Shown: positions 24,426 to 32,532 of the stretch, piece by piece
Layout of the letters: each line of letters starts with the position of its first letter
Numbering within the stretch: position 1 is the first letter of the stretch
Source: UBA7702 sp051866595
GTDB lineage: Bacteria > Bacillota > Dehalobacteriia > UBA7702
Reading direction: 5' to 3'
DNA length: 41,930 nt
NCBI GenBank assembly: GCA_051866595.1
Contig: JBJDXI010000127.1
Coordinates: 1-41,930, forward strand
Made by a program: the position numbers and the translations under genes
The notes under the pieces: model-generated
Database searches by the model: none
The model's input: only the letters and a program-made list of their open reading frames with translations
Told to the model about the DNA's origin: nothing

Positions 24426-24461
24426 AAAAACGATGCAGTGTAAAAACTGCATCGTTTTTTT
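24426..24461. terminator. Bidirectional terminator between convergent genes
   Basis: AAAAACGATGCAG (24426-24438) and CTGCATCGTTTTT (24447-24459) make a perfect 13-bp stem with T runs on both strands. It serves the RACo-like gene and the ABC permease gene. Confidence 0.92.
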
Positions 24462-24484
24462 ATGTGTCAGATAAAGTTTGCTTT

Positions 24485-25297
24485 TTATACAAGAAAGTCT
24501 TTTTTTCTGTAACGGAGAGATGCCAGCAGCCCTGCGAGGATAATCGTCGCAATACCGACAGCCAGACCGATAATGCTGAATCCGTTATTTAAAGCCTTCA
24601 GCGGCAGCATGGCGTGGACCGGTGATAAATAGCAGAGAAATTTCAGGTGGGTCATTACACTGCCCATCATACCGATGATGTAAGTGATCAGCACCAGCGC
24701 CAATGCCACGGAAATACTTTCCGCGTTGCTGCGGAACAGTGATGAAATCAGCAACCCGACGGACATATAAACAAGCCCGGAAACGAAGAGGCAGATATAG
24801 ATGCGGATCAGAGCAATGATGATGCCGGAAATGCTCATATCACGGTTTAACAGCCATATCATAAGGCAGGTGACCGCGAAAACAACGGTGCAGTAAATCC
24901 AGAAACGGAAGATGCCACAGAAAAATTTCTGTCGTAAGATGCTCCCCCGGCTGACGGGAAGACCGTAAAGAAACTCAATGGTACCTTTGCTTTCTTCCCC
25001 GGAAAGGGTGCGTGCTCCCAAAGTGCAGGCGTAGATGCCGGAAAGGAGCAGGATAAATTGGAAAATATAAGCCGCAAACTGGAAAGGCTGGCTTAAATCC
25101 GGGGAACCGCCAAGACCCAGAACCCCTCGGACAAGGGGAGGAAGGGCTTCTACTCTACCGGAAAAACTTTCCGGATTGAAAACATTGCCGAACATCCGGT
25201 GCAGGAACATCAGTATCGCGATACAGGCGGAGATCACAATGGTCCAGCTGATGATTTCTCCGATGTTTCGTTTGAGATCAAGACGAAATACAGTCAT
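24485..25297 (-). CDS. ABC-2 type transporter permease
   Basis: A 270-residue membrane protein with six predicted helices and the ABC-2 layout: a first helix (ISWTIVISACIAILMFLH), a long loop, then LSGEESKGTIEFLYGLPVSRGSILRQKF. The latter is the coupling segment ahead of TM3 that is typical of ABC-2 permeases (the E-x-x-x-GTxE-x-L-x-x-PVSR pattern). It pairs with the ATPase encoded just upstream; the two genes overlap by four bases (ATGA). The substrate is unknown. Such two-gene exporters often handle antibiotics, peptides or lipids. Confidence 0.9.
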   Translation of the reverse strand: MTVFRLDLKRNIGEIISWTIVISACIAILMFLHRMFGNVFNPESFSGRVEALPPLVRGVLGLGGSPDLSQPFQFAAYIFQFILLLSGIYACTLGARTLSGEESKGTIEFLYGLPVSRGSILRQKFFCGIFRFWIYCTVVFAVTCLMIWLLNRDMSISGIIIALIRIYICLFVSGLVYMSVGLLISSLFRSNAESISVALALVLITYIIGMMGSVMTHLKFLCYLSPVHAMLPLKALNNGFSIIGLAVGIATIILAGLLASLRYRKKDFLV

Positions 25298-26493
25298 GCT
25301 TTTCCACCTCCTTCATAAAAGGGCAGGAACTCTTCCTGTAAATCCTTACTGCTGATGCAAATATCATCCATGTTGAGGTCGTAGAGCAGTTTTGCCAGAT
25401 TTCCAAGGTCTCCGCTGTATTCCATGATGATTTTATTGCCTTCTTCGCTGATAATTTCCGCGCCGATGGCTTCAAAGGCATCTCTTTGGAATCCGATGGA
25501 TTTGATGGTGATATTTTTTTCTTTCGGCGTGTGTTTTTTCGCCGTGGTTTCTTTCTTCTTTTCTTTTTGTTTTTTGTTTTCGGCGGGTTTTTGTTCTTCC
25601 TTTACGGGTTCTTTTTCAGCCATTTCTTCCGTGGGGATCGTGTCTTCCGCCGGCTCTTCCAATTCTTCATCCGGGATTTCTTCGGCTTTGGCCGGTGCTT
25701 CTTCTTTTACCGCCGGAATGATCACAATCGTATCTTCCATATTGCCGATGGGCGCGGTGTCTTCCAAATCCGAACCCGGGAAGTCATCTTCAAAGTCATC
25801 TTCTGTCAGTACCGGACGGGGAATTTCCCGGAAATCAGGATTTTCCGCTGCGAATTCTTCCGGTGTGACAGTGATTTCACCGTTTTCAATAATGGCGATG
25901 CGGTTGCATATCGAAGCGATTTCGTCAACGTCTCGTCCGGTGATTACAATGGTCGTGCCCTGATCCTGAAGTTCCAGTAAATAATCAAAAAGACGGCTCT
26001 GGATATTGGCGTCAAGGCCGCGGAGCGGCTCATCGAGGAGCAGGAGCCGGGGTGATACGGCGATGGCCGCGGCCAGCGCCAGCTTTTTCTGATCACTGCG
26101 GTCCATATCCTCAAAACGTTCTTTGACATCAATTTCAAAAACCCGGATGATTTCCTGTAAACGCTCGTCCTTTTTGCGGCGGTGCGATTTGAGCATCAGG
26201 TTTATGTATTTTCCGGCTTTCATTTTATGGTAAAAATAGATTTCGCCGGGGACGTAAACCGTATCCCTTTTGATTTCTTTGGCTTCGTCTGTCACATCCA
26301 TATCAAAGACTTCAGCCTCACCGTCGGAAGGAAGGATGTAATTCATCAGAATTCTGAGAACGGTGGTTTTTCCCGCGCCGTCGGGGCCGATCAAACCGAA
26401 AATCTCACCTTCCTGAATGATGAGGTCAATGCCGCTGATACCGATTCTTCTGCCGTATTTTTTTGAAAGTTGGTTTAAATTGACGGCAATCAA
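25294..26493 (-). CDS. ABC transporter ATP-binding protein with an inserted charged linker
   Basis: The best start is a TTG at 26493, seven bases after AAAGGAGG; an ATG at 26517 lies upstream of the ribosome site. This gives 399 residues. Residues 1-210 are an ABC ATPase: Walker A GPDGAGKTT, Walker B LLLLDEPLRGLD, and a switch-like TGRDVDE. The signature is diverged (DRSDQKKLALA instead of LSGGQ). A charged stretch of about 120 residues follows (Asp/Glu-rich, then KKQKEKKKETTAKKHTPKEK). The usual C-terminal piece of this subfamily (about 340-399, DDICISSKDLQEEFLPFY) follows it. It powers the permease encoded downstream. Confidence 0.9.
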   Translation of the reverse strand: MIAVNLNQLSKKYGRRIGISGIDLIIQEGEIFGLIGPDGAGKTTVLRILMNYILPSDGEAEVFDMDVTDEAKEIKRDTVYVPGEIYFYHKMKAGKYINLMLKSHRRKKDERLQEIIRVFEIDVKERFEDMDRSDQKKLALAAAIAVSPRLLLLDEPLRGLDANIQSRLFDYLLELQDQGTTIVITGRDVDEIASICNRIAIIENGEITVTPEEFAAENPDFREIPRPVLTEDDFEDDFPGSDLEDTAPIGNMEDTIVIIPAVKEEAPAKAEEIPDEELEEPAEDTIPTEEMAEKEPVKEEQKPAENKKQKEKKKETTAKKHTPKEKNITIKSIGFQRDAFEAIGAEIISEEGNKIIMEYSGDLGNLAKLLYDLNMDDICISSKDLQEEFLPFYEGGGKA

Positions 26494-26543
26494 GACGACA
26501 CCTCCTTTAATTTTCATTCTTTATGATAAGCTGTACCAACATA

Positions 26544-26572
26544 AGGATAATACTTTTTTCGTCATCGGTCAA
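26544..26572 (-). promoter_or_regulatory. Candidate promoter of the ABC transporter genes
   Basis: On the minus strand TTGACC (26567-26572), a 17-base spacer and TATCCT (26544-26549), about 50 bases before the TTG start. Confidence 0.45.
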
Positions 26573-26646
26573 TCTTTTTTTATGATTCTCCTTCGTTCTA
26601 TCGCCGGAGCCTGTCTCATAGGTTATATAGAAAGGAGGAAGGGAAA

Positions 26647-27696
26647 ATGGAGAATACGGAAAAAGACGTACTGGAATCCTTTCTCAGCTATTTGCCGGAA
26701 AAAGCCGCGGCGGCGTTGATTCAGTGCGGCGGCAGCCTTGATGGATTCACGGAAGTGCGTTTCCGCCTCGGGGCGCCGCTGGCGGTCTGTTTCGGCCCAA
26801 AAATCCGCTGTGTCGGTGAAAAAGGTCTGACTGATCCAGGGAAAGGGCTCCTGATCGGGGAAAGGGAATTGCGGGAAGGCTGGCAAAAAGTGACAGCCTC
26901 CTCGGTTTACGCTCTGGAAGAAGAGCTCCGAAGGGGCTATATCACATTAAAAGGCGGACACCGTGTCGGTATCGCCGGAAGTGCTGTTCTGCAAAACGGC
27001 CGGGTGAAAACGCAGAAAGAAATCCGTTCCTTGAATTACCGCTTTTCCCGGGAGCTTAAGGACATTGGCCTTCCGCTTCTGCCCGGTCTTTTTGATCGCG
27101 ATGGTTTTCAGAATACACTTCTTTTCTCTTCTCCCGGGGCGGGAAAGACCACGCTGCTGCGGGATCTGACGCGCCTGCTTTCCGGCGGAAACAGGTACTC
27201 TCCGCCCTGCAACGTGGCGTTGGTGGATGAGAGAGGGGAAATTGCCGGCGTTGAACAGGGACAAGCCTGCTGTGATGTGGGCCCCTTTACCGATGTGTTG
27301 AGCGGCTTTCCGAAAAGCGAGGGGATGATTCTGGCGCTGAGGTCTCTTTCTCCGCAGATTCTGGTCACCGATGAAATCGGCACCGAGGAGGATCGCCGGG
27401 CCGTGGCCGACGCGGTACGTTCCGGCGTAAAACTGCTTTTGACGGCTCACGGCGGTACTCTGGAGGAACTGCTTCACCGTCCTGTTCTTCGCAGTCTTCT
27501 GGCCGACGGCGTGTTCTGTCGTCTGGTGCGTCTTTCCTCCGAGCCGCGTCCCGGTACCGTGGCGGCAATTTATGTTCAAAGAAAAAAGGAGGGCGGCTTT
27601 GATTATGTGGAAACTCATTCCGTTTCTGGCGATCGTATCGGCACTGGGCATCGGTGGTGTGATCCTGTACAGCGATCTGAAACAGCGCAGAGATGA
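26647..27696 (+). CDS. spoIIIAA: Stage III sporulation protein AA (ATPase of the SpoIIIA-SpoIIQ channel)
   Basis: A 349-residue secretion-type ATPase (GspE/VirB11 relative) acting on the mother-cell side of the forespore channel. The Walker A motif is in FSSPGAGKTTLLRDL (about 160-174), preceded by GHRVGIAGSAV and followed by NVALVDERGEIAG and ILVTDEIGTEEDRRA. The start follows AAAGGAGGAAGG. It is the first gene of eight in standard order. The frame runs about 90 bases into spoIIIAB, so its last ~30 residues differ from the shorter versions in other species. A possible sigma-E-like element lies in the 130 bp upstream. Confidence 0.96.
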   Translation: MENTEKDVLESFLSYLPEKAAAALIQCGGSLDGFTEVRFRLGAPLAVCFGPKIRCVGEKGLTDPGKGLLIGERELREGWQKVTASSVYALEEELRRGYITLKGGHRVGIAGSAVLQNGRVKTQKEIRSLNYRFSRELKDIGLPLLPGLFDRDGFQNTLLFSSPGAGKTTLLRDLTRLLSGGNRYSPPCNVALVDERGEIAGVEQGQACCDVGPFTDVLSGFPKSEGMILALRSLSPQILVTDEIGTEEDRRAVADAVRSGVKLLLTAHGGTLEELLHRPVLRSLLADGVFCRLVRLSSEPRPGTVAAIYVQRKKEGGFDYVETHSVSGDRIGTGHRWCDPVQRSETAQR

Positions 27697-28117
27697 TCTG
27701 CGCCAGTTCTTATTGGGACTTCACGGAGTGGAACGGGAAATGACCTATGCCGCATCGCCTCTTTGGCTCTGTTTTGAACGGGCGGGAGAAAGCATGAAAG
27801 GCGGGATGCGGCAGGTATTTTTTCGCACCTCCCGTCTGTTGCGGGAAAATACCGGCGCCGAGGAGGCTTTCGCGGAGGCGCTGTCGGAAAACCGTGACTG
27901 TCTGGCGCTGACCGATGATGATCTGGAATGGATGCGTCGTTTCGGTCTCGGTCTCGGTACTTCCGATCTGGAACATACCCGGAAGGATCTGGGATATATG
28001 GAGGAACTGGCGTCAAACGCCGGTAAAGAGGCGGAGCTTAACGAAAAAAAGTGGGGCCGGGTGTTTCTCGGCGGCGGTTGGCTTTTCGGTCTCGGCGCGG
28101 CGTTGGTGTTTATATAA
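27599..28117 (+). CDS. spoIIIAB: Stage III sporulation protein AB
   Basis: A roughly 172-residue membrane-anchored protein related to type II secretion GspF. It has an N-terminal helix (LIPFLAIVSALGIGGVILYSDLKQRRDDL), a helical body with LHGVEREMTYAASPL, and a C-terminal helix (VFLGGGWLFGLGAALVFI). The start is either TTG 27599, with AGGAGG six bases upstream, or ATG 27605, with a 12-base gap; spacing favours the TTG. It overlaps the end of spoIIIAA by about 98 bases. Confidence 0.93.
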   Translation: MIMWKLIPFLAIVSALGIGGVILYSDLKQRRDDLRQFLLGLHGVEREMTYAASPLWLCFERAGESMKGGMRQVFFRTSRLLRENTGAEEAFAEALSENRDCLALTDDDLEWMRRFGLGLGTSDLEHTRKDLGYMEELASNAGKEAELNEKKWGRVFLGGGWLFGLGAALVFI

Positions 28118-28129
28118 AGGAGGTGCCCT

Positions 28130-28330
28130 GTGGACGAGTTCGGAATCCTCTTTTTTCTGGCCGGATTGGCCATTGCCGTGACGATTCTGCATCTTTTGCT
28201 GAAACAGGCCGGCAGAGAAGAATATGCGTATCTGACGTTGTTTCTGGGAATCACTATCGCGCTGATCAAGGTGATTCCCTATGTGGTAAAACTTTTTGAG
28301 GAGGTGGCTTCGGTCATCAATATGTCTTGA
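28130..28330 (+). CDS. spoIIIAC: Stage III sporulation protein AC
   Basis: A 66-residue protein with two membrane helices and the conserved middle LLKQAGREEYAYLTLFLGITIALIKVIP (shown in part). Start is GTG at 28130, four bases after AAAGGAGGTG. It is thought to form part of the membrane platform of the feeding-tube channel with SpoIIIAD. Length is typical (about 65-68). Confidence 0.95.
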   Translation: MDEFGILFFLAGLAIAVTILHLLLKQAGREEYAYLTLFLGITIALIKVIPYVVKLFEEVASVINMS

Positions 28331-28346
28331 GGAAAGGGCTTTTACC

Positions 28347-28739
28347 ATGGAAATTATTATTTCTTTTGTTGTGCTGTCCCTTGTGACGGCGGTGATCTCC
28401 CTTTATTTAAAGGACAGTGGTTTTGCTACCGCGGCGATTCTTGTTGCTCTCTGCGGCGGTATTCTGATTTTGCTGAAACTGATTCCCTATTTCGCGGAGA
28501 TTTTCCGGACGGTGGAGGAAATCGCGTCGGTATCGGGTCTGAAAACCGATTACGTCGGTCTCGTTATCAAGGTGGTGGGGATTGCCTATATCGGCGAGTT
28601 CGCCGGAGAACTCTGCCGCGACGTCGGTGAGGGAAGCCTGGCGGGAAAAGTGGATCTCGGTACGAAAGTGGTGATTATGGTCATGGCCATGCCGCTTCTG
28701 GAGACGATTTTATCCACGGTGATGGATGTATTTCAGTGA
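28347..28739 (+). CDS. spoIIIAD: Stage III sporulation protein AD
   Basis: A 130-residue membrane protein related to SpoIIIAC, with about four helices and the motif KTDYVGLVIKVVGIAYIGEFAGELCRDVGEGSLAGKVDLGTK in its second half (given here as a description of positions 68-108). The ATG at 28347 has GGAAAGGG about nine bases upstream; the longer frame from 28296 overlaps spoIIIAC and is rejected. It overlaps the spoIIIAE ribosome site. Confidence 0.95.
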   Translation: MEIIISFVVLSLVTAVISLYLKDSGFATAAILVALCGGILILLKLIPYFAEIFRTVEEIASVSGLKTDYVGLVIKVVGIAYIGEFAGELCRDVGEGSLAGKVDLGTKVVIMVMAMPLLETILSTVMDVFQ

Positions 28740-28747
28740 GGTGCCCT

Positions 28748-29884
28748 ATGTTTCGGATGCGATGGGGGGTTTGTTTTCTTTTTCTTTTTCTGCTGTGTCC
28801 CGTCGGAATTTCCGCTGCCGAAACGGATCCCTGTATGGATCTTTCCGCTTTGGAGGATGCCGTGGAACAGCTGGATGAAACGCTGGACGGGACAATTTCC
28901 TTAAGCGATTTGCTGACGGATATGATTCACGGTGATTTTTCCTTGGATCTTTCCTCTCTTTGGGATACGTTTCTTTCCCTCGTCCTACGGGAGCTTCGCA
29001 CTTTTTCCGCTCTTCTTTCCCAGCTTCTGCTTTTGGGTGTGGTTGGCGCGGTGTTCCATGTATTCGCCGAAAGTTTTCCCCAAGGCAGTATTTCCAAGGT
29101 GGGACAGTGGGTGCTTTTTCTGGCTTTTCTGCTTGTCGCCGTGAAAAACTTTCATTTGGCCCTGGAACTCGGTACCGGTACCATAGAGAGGGCCGCGGAT
29201 TTTCTTTGCGCCGTCCTTCCGGTATTGCTGACCTCTTTCGCTCTCACCGGCGGTGCTGTGGCGGCTTCGGTGGTACAGCCTTCGGTTCTCGCGGTGATCA
29301 CGCTTTTTCTCGGTCTTCTGGAGCGTTTTTTTCTGCCGTTGCTTCTCGTGGCGGCGGCATTGGTAATCTGCTCCCAGCTGACGTCACGTTATTCTTTTCG
29401 TAAATTCTACGAACTGATCCGCAGTGTGATTCTGATCGCTTTGGGATTTATGATGACGGTTTTTACCGGGCTCCTCAGTCTGGAAAGCTTTGCCGCTGGT
29501 ACAGTGGACGGTCTGACCCTGAAAACGGCGAAAATGGCTACCGGCAGTTTTATTCCGCTGGTTGGCGGTTATATTGCTGACGCCTTTGACTCCATTCTCG
29601 GCGCCGGTCTGCTGCTGCGAAGCAGTATCGGCATTTTCGGTGTTATTGCCGTATTCGCGGTGATGCTAGTACCGGCCCTGCGCATTTTGCTTATGGCTTT
29701 TCTATTTAAATTGACCGCCGCCGTGCTCCAGCCTTTTGGTGATGACGCCTTTGTCGCGTCTCTTTCGGATTTTTCATCGGTGCTGATGCTTCTTTTTGCC
29801 TTGCTTGTCTGTGCCGGTCTGTTGTTTTTCTTTTTGATATTCTGCATCGTCGGCGTCAGCAATATGACGATGATGTTTCGCTGA
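28748..29884 (+). CDS. spoIIIAE: Stage III sporulation protein AE
   Basis: A 378-residue polytopic membrane protein. It starts with a signal peptide (WGVCFLFLFLLCPVGISAAE), then has an exposed acidic region (about 25-75) and about six to seven membrane helices, with the conserved LRELRTFSALLSQLLLLG and GGYIADAFDSILGAGLLLR motifs. It is the putative multi-pass channel component. The ATG at 28748 is preferred over the GTG at 28736 because GTGAGGTG serves as its ribosome site. Confidence 0.95.
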   Translation: MFRMRWGVCFLFLFLLCPVGISAAETDPCMDLSALEDAVEQLDETLDGTISLSDLLTDMIHGDFSLDLSSLWDTFLSLVLRELRTFSALLSQLLLLGVVGAVFHVFAESFPQGSISKVGQWVLFLAFLLVAVKNFHLALELGTGTIERAADFLCAVLPVLLTSFALTGGAVAASVVQPSVLAVITLFLGLLERFFLPLLLVAAALVICSQLTSRYSFRKFYELIRSVILIALGFMMTVFTGLLSLESFAAGTVDGLTLKTAKMATGSFIPLVGGYIADAFDSILGAGLLLRSSIGIFGVIAVFAVMLVPALRILLMAFLFKLTAAVLQPFGDDAFVASLSDFSSVLMLLFALLVCAGLLFFFLIFCIVGVSNMTMMFR

Positions 29885-29893
29885 GGAGGCGTC

Positions 29894-30379
29894 ATGAGTT
29901 TCTTAACAGAAATGGTCTCGGATCTGGTGATCGTTGCCGTGGTGGCGGCGTTCTGTGATATGCTTTTGCCGGATACGGGAGTGAAACGTCCGGTTCAGCT
30001 CGTTTTCGGCCTTTATTTCATGGCGTTGATGCTGAACCCCCTCGTCGCGCTCTGGACGGATACCGATCTTTCGGCTATGGATTTTTCCGCTCTCGGTGAC
30101 GTCGCTCTGGAGGGAGCGGAAACGGAATACGATGAAGCCGCCGTTTACAGGGAGGCCGCTTCCGTTCTCGGTGGAGAGATTGAGGAAAAACTGGAGCGGA
30201 TTTATGAAGGGAGTGAAGCTTCGGTTTTTCTTGTTATGGAGGAAAGCGGTTTTGCCGAAGCGGAGGTGACGATAAAGGGAGAAATTTCCAATCCTCCGGT
30301 TGTTACCGCTGAAATTCAGGATCTGCTCGTTGCGGATTACGGTATTCCAAAAGAAGTGATCCGCATCCGTATGGAGTGA
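29894..30379 (+). CDS. spoIIIAF: Stage III sporulation protein AF
   Basis: A 161-residue protein with two N-terminal membrane helices (LVIVAVVAAFCDMLLPD and VFGLYFMALMLNPLVALW) and a soluble C-terminal alpha/beta domain resembling the ring-building fold of type III secretion proteins. The conserved GVKRPVQLVFGLYFMA is present. The start follows GAGGAGG by six bases. Confidence 0.93.
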   Translation: MSFLTEMVSDLVIVAVVAAFCDMLLPDTGVKRPVQLVFGLYFMALMLNPLVALWTDTDLSAMDFSALGDVALEGAETEYDEAAVYREAASVLGGEIEEKLERIYEGSEASVFLVMEESGFAEAEVTIKGEISNPPVVTAEIQDLLVADYGIPKEVIRIRME

Positions 30380-30451
30380 ACCGTTGTGGGACGATGGATA
30401 TGAATGTACCGCGTAAACCTATGCTTTGATCTTTGGAAAGGAGAATGGATT

Positions 30452-30985
30452 GTGAAGGAAAATCTGATGCACATCGTAAAAAAGGATAAGAAAAAGCTGA
30501 TGCTTTTGATCATTCTCACCGTTGCCGCGGTATTGCTGATGGTCATCGGCGGTGGCGCCGGTAAGTCTTCCGTCGAAAAAGAGAATGTTTCCGCTGTTTC
30601 TTCGGATTCTTCTTCACGGGATCCCCTGGATATTTCCGGTGATCTGGAACAGCTGCTTTCCCGGATGGAAGGTGCCGGCGAAGTGAAAGTGCTGATCTCC
30701 TGGGAAGGCGATGTTGAGGAAACCTACGCTTACGACGAGGAAACCGGCGAAACCCGCAAGGAAGACGGTACGGTGGAATCGAATCAGAAACGCCAGATGG
30801 TGCTCACCGACGGTGATAAAGAGCCGGTCGTGACATCGAGGTCTTATCCGGAAGTCCGGGGTGTTCTCGTGATGGCCGAAGGCGCCGGTGACGACCGTGT
30901 TAAAGAGCGTCTGCTTTCCGCCGTGGCTTCCTATTTAGCCATTGGCAAGAACCGCGTGGAGATTACGGTGATGGAGGGACAGTAA
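30452..30985 (+). CDS. spoIIIAG: Stage III sporulation protein AG
   Basis: From the GTG at 30452 the protein has 177 residues. It has a basic start, one membrane helix (LMLLIILTVAAVLLMVIGG) and a soluble domain that ends in the ring-building-motif fold (VLVMAEGAGDDRVKERLLSAVASYL). In B. subtilis SpoIIIAG forms a large ring in the intermembrane space. The GGAGA at 30440-30444 supports this start. An earlier start at 30404 would lack the site, and an ATG at 30446 is out of frame. The stop overlaps the next start by one base (TAATG). Confidence 0.93.
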   Translation: MKENLMHIVKKDKKKLMLLIILTVAAVLLMVIGGGAGKSSVEKENVSAVSSDSSSRDPLDISGDLEQLLSRMEGAGEVKVLISWEGDVEETYAYDEETGETRKEDGTVESNQKRQMVLTDGDKEPVVTSRSYPEVRGVLVMAEGAGDDRVKERLLSAVASYLAIGKNRVEITVMEGQ

Positions 30986-31506
30986 TGGAACCGAAACGAA
31001 AAAGTTTTTTTCTTCTGATATTGGCGCTTCTCGTATTTACCGTCGGCGCGGCGCTGTTTTCCGGAGGCAATGACATGGTCTATGAGCCCTCCGGAGAAAC
31101 CGAGAAGACGGAGAACGACGGTGAGGATCAGGCTGTTTCCGCCGCCGCGGCGGAAAACCGGGATTTCTTCTCTGATTTCCGCATCGGCAGGGAACAGCGC
31201 CGGGATGAAAAGGAAGAATTATACCTCCGTGTTCTGGAGGATCCCGCCCGGGATGAGAATGCCAGAAGCGAGGCGGAAGAGGGATTGGAACAGCTTTACC
31301 GTGTGGCTTCTATGGAAGATCAGGTGGAGGAAATTCTCATCGGACGCAATTACCGTGATGCGATTTTTGTGATGGGAGAAAACATCTCTCTTCTGATGCT
31401 GAACGCTCCGGACCTCGGTGAAGATGAAAAAGCGGCGCTCTCCGCCTTTGTCTGTTCCTATACCGGTGTGGAGGAAAACCGTCTTTCGGTTTTTACGGTG
31501 GAGTGA
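30985..31506 (+). CDS. spoIIIAH: Stage III sporulation protein AH
   Basis: A 173-residue protein with one N-terminal membrane helix (SFFLLILALLVFTVGAALF) and a soluble YscJ/FliF-like domain. It ends with DLGEDEKAALSAFVCSYTGVEENRLSVFTVE (in part). SpoIIIAH binds SpoIIQ from the forespore to complete the channel. It is the last gene of the cluster. The 170 bases after it hold only the asp23 promoter, with no clear terminator. The accB-accC genes that follow spoIIIAH in many relatives are absent. Confidence 0.94.
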   Translation: MEPKRKSFFLLILALLVFTVGAALFSGGNDMVYEPSGETEKTENDGEDQAVSAAAAENRDFFSDFRIGREQRRDEKEELYLRVLEDPARDENARSEAEEGLEQLYRVASMEDQVEEILIGRNYRDAIFVMGENISLLMLNAPDLGEDEKAALSAFVCSYTGVEENRLSVFTVE

Positions 31507-31551
31507 GGATGCGCAATATTTTCGTTTCGTGCTTTTTCTTGGGAAAAACCG

Positions 31552-31580
31552 TTGTTATTTGACGCGGAATTTGCTATAAT
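31552..31580 (+). promoter_or_regulatory. Sigma-A promoter of the asp23-ispA unit
   Basis: TTGTTA (31552-31557), 17 bases, perfect TATAAT (31575-31580). The predicted start near 31587 is four bases before a leader hairpin. Confidence 0.75.
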
Positions 31581-31590
31581 ATTATCGGAA

Positions 31591-31626
31591 AATCCTGCGG
31601 CGGGCTTTTTTGCCGCGGTGAGGATT
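31591..31626 (+). other. 5'-end leader hairpin of asp23
   Basis: AATCCT (31591-31596) pairs with AGGATT (31621-31626) and GCGGC (31597-31601) with GCCGC (31612-31616), with a four-base bulge. It sits at the very 5' end of the transcript and is followed by CTTTTC, so it may be a weak attenuator or a stabilising cap. Confidence 0.5.
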
Positions 31627-31675
31627 CTTTTCATTCCATGAAAAATCAAAAAACGGAATCGTGGAGGTTTTGAAC

Positions 31676-32080
31676 ATGAGCGATCTGAACGATAAAGAAA
31701 CCCAGTGTTGTGAAGAAGATGCCGTGACCAGTGTACGGATCTCCGATGAAGTGGTGGCCACCATTGCCGCCATTGCCGCCGGTGAGATCGACGGTGTCGG
31801 TGGTATGTGCGGCAGTCGCGCCGGCGATATTATTGAAAAGCTTGGCAAGAAAAACAGCGCCAAAGGCGTGAAAGTGGAAGTGGAAGAAGGACAGGTAAAG
31901 ATCAATATGAACCTGTTGGTTTCTTACGGCTACAAAATCCGTGAAGTCTGCGAGGAAGTGCAGGCCGCTGTGAAATCCGCGGTAGAGGGCATGACCGGCC
32001 TTCATGTTGCCGAAGTATCCATTGTGGTGCAGGGCATTGCCATGCAGAAGGAAGATGAAGCCGCGGAAACGGCGGAATAA
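31676..32080 (+). CDS. Asp23/Gls24 family envelope stress protein
   Basis: A 134-residue acidic soluble protein of the Asp23 family. It has VTSVRISDEVVATIAAIAAGEIDGV (in part), a glycine-rich turn, then KGVKVEVEEGQVKINMNLLVSYGYKIREV and the final strand HVAEVSIVVQGI. Family members gather at the membrane and respond to cell-envelope or alkaline stress. The family's gene commonly precedes nusB in Firmicutes, as here. The ATG at 31676 is favoured, with GGAGG about nine bases upstream. Confidence 0.93.
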   Translation: MSDLNDKETQCCEEDAVTSVRISDEVVATIAAIAAGEIDGVGGMCGSRAGDIIEKLGKKNSAKGVKVEVEEGQVKINMNLLVSYGYKIREVCEEVQAAVKSAVEGMTGLHVAEVSIVVQGIAMQKEDEAAETAE

Positions 32081-32100
32081 AAAGATAACGGAGAATTGTT

Positions 32101-32532
32101 TTGAGCAGACAACAGGCAAGAGAAACCGCCTTTAAAATGATCTTTCAGATGGATGTTGGCAAAAATCCCCTCGAGGTTGCCGAAGGCACCATGGAAGAAG
32201 CATTGGAAAAAGGCCTGATCAATAAAAAAGAACGCAGCTATATTCTGGAGCTCACCGCCGGTGTGGCCGATAAAAAAGAGGAACTGGACGAATTTATCAC
32301 TGCCCACGCCAAAGGCTGGACGCTGGACCGTATCAATGTCATCGAGAAAAATCTGATCCGCATGGCGTTGTATGAAATTCGTTATATGGAGAGCATTCCT
32401 TATGAGGTTTCCGTTAATGAAGCGATTGAACTGGCGAAACGTTACGGAGAAGAAGACGCCTATTCCTTTGTGAACGGGATTCTGGATAAGGCCCGTCCTC
32501 CGAAAACCGCCGACGGAGAAAAAGCGAAATGA
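32101..32532 (+). CDS. nusB: Transcription antitermination factor NusB
   Basis: A 143-residue all-helical RNA-binding protein with the NusB pattern: MSRQQARETAFKMIFQMDV at the start, the helix GWTLDRINVIEKNLIRMALYEI (in part) and the final SVNEAIELAKRYGEEDAYSFVNGILDK (in part). With NusE it binds boxA of rRNA leaders to prevent early termination. The start is a TTG with GGAG eight bases upstream. It overlaps the next gene by four bases. Confidence 0.96.
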   Translation: MSRQQARETAFKMIFQMDVGKNPLEVAEGTMEEALEKGLINKKERSYILELTAGVADKKEELDEFITAHAKGWTLDRINVIEKNLIRMALYEIRYMESIPYEVSVNEAIELAKRYGEEDAYSFVNGILDKARPPKTADGEKAK

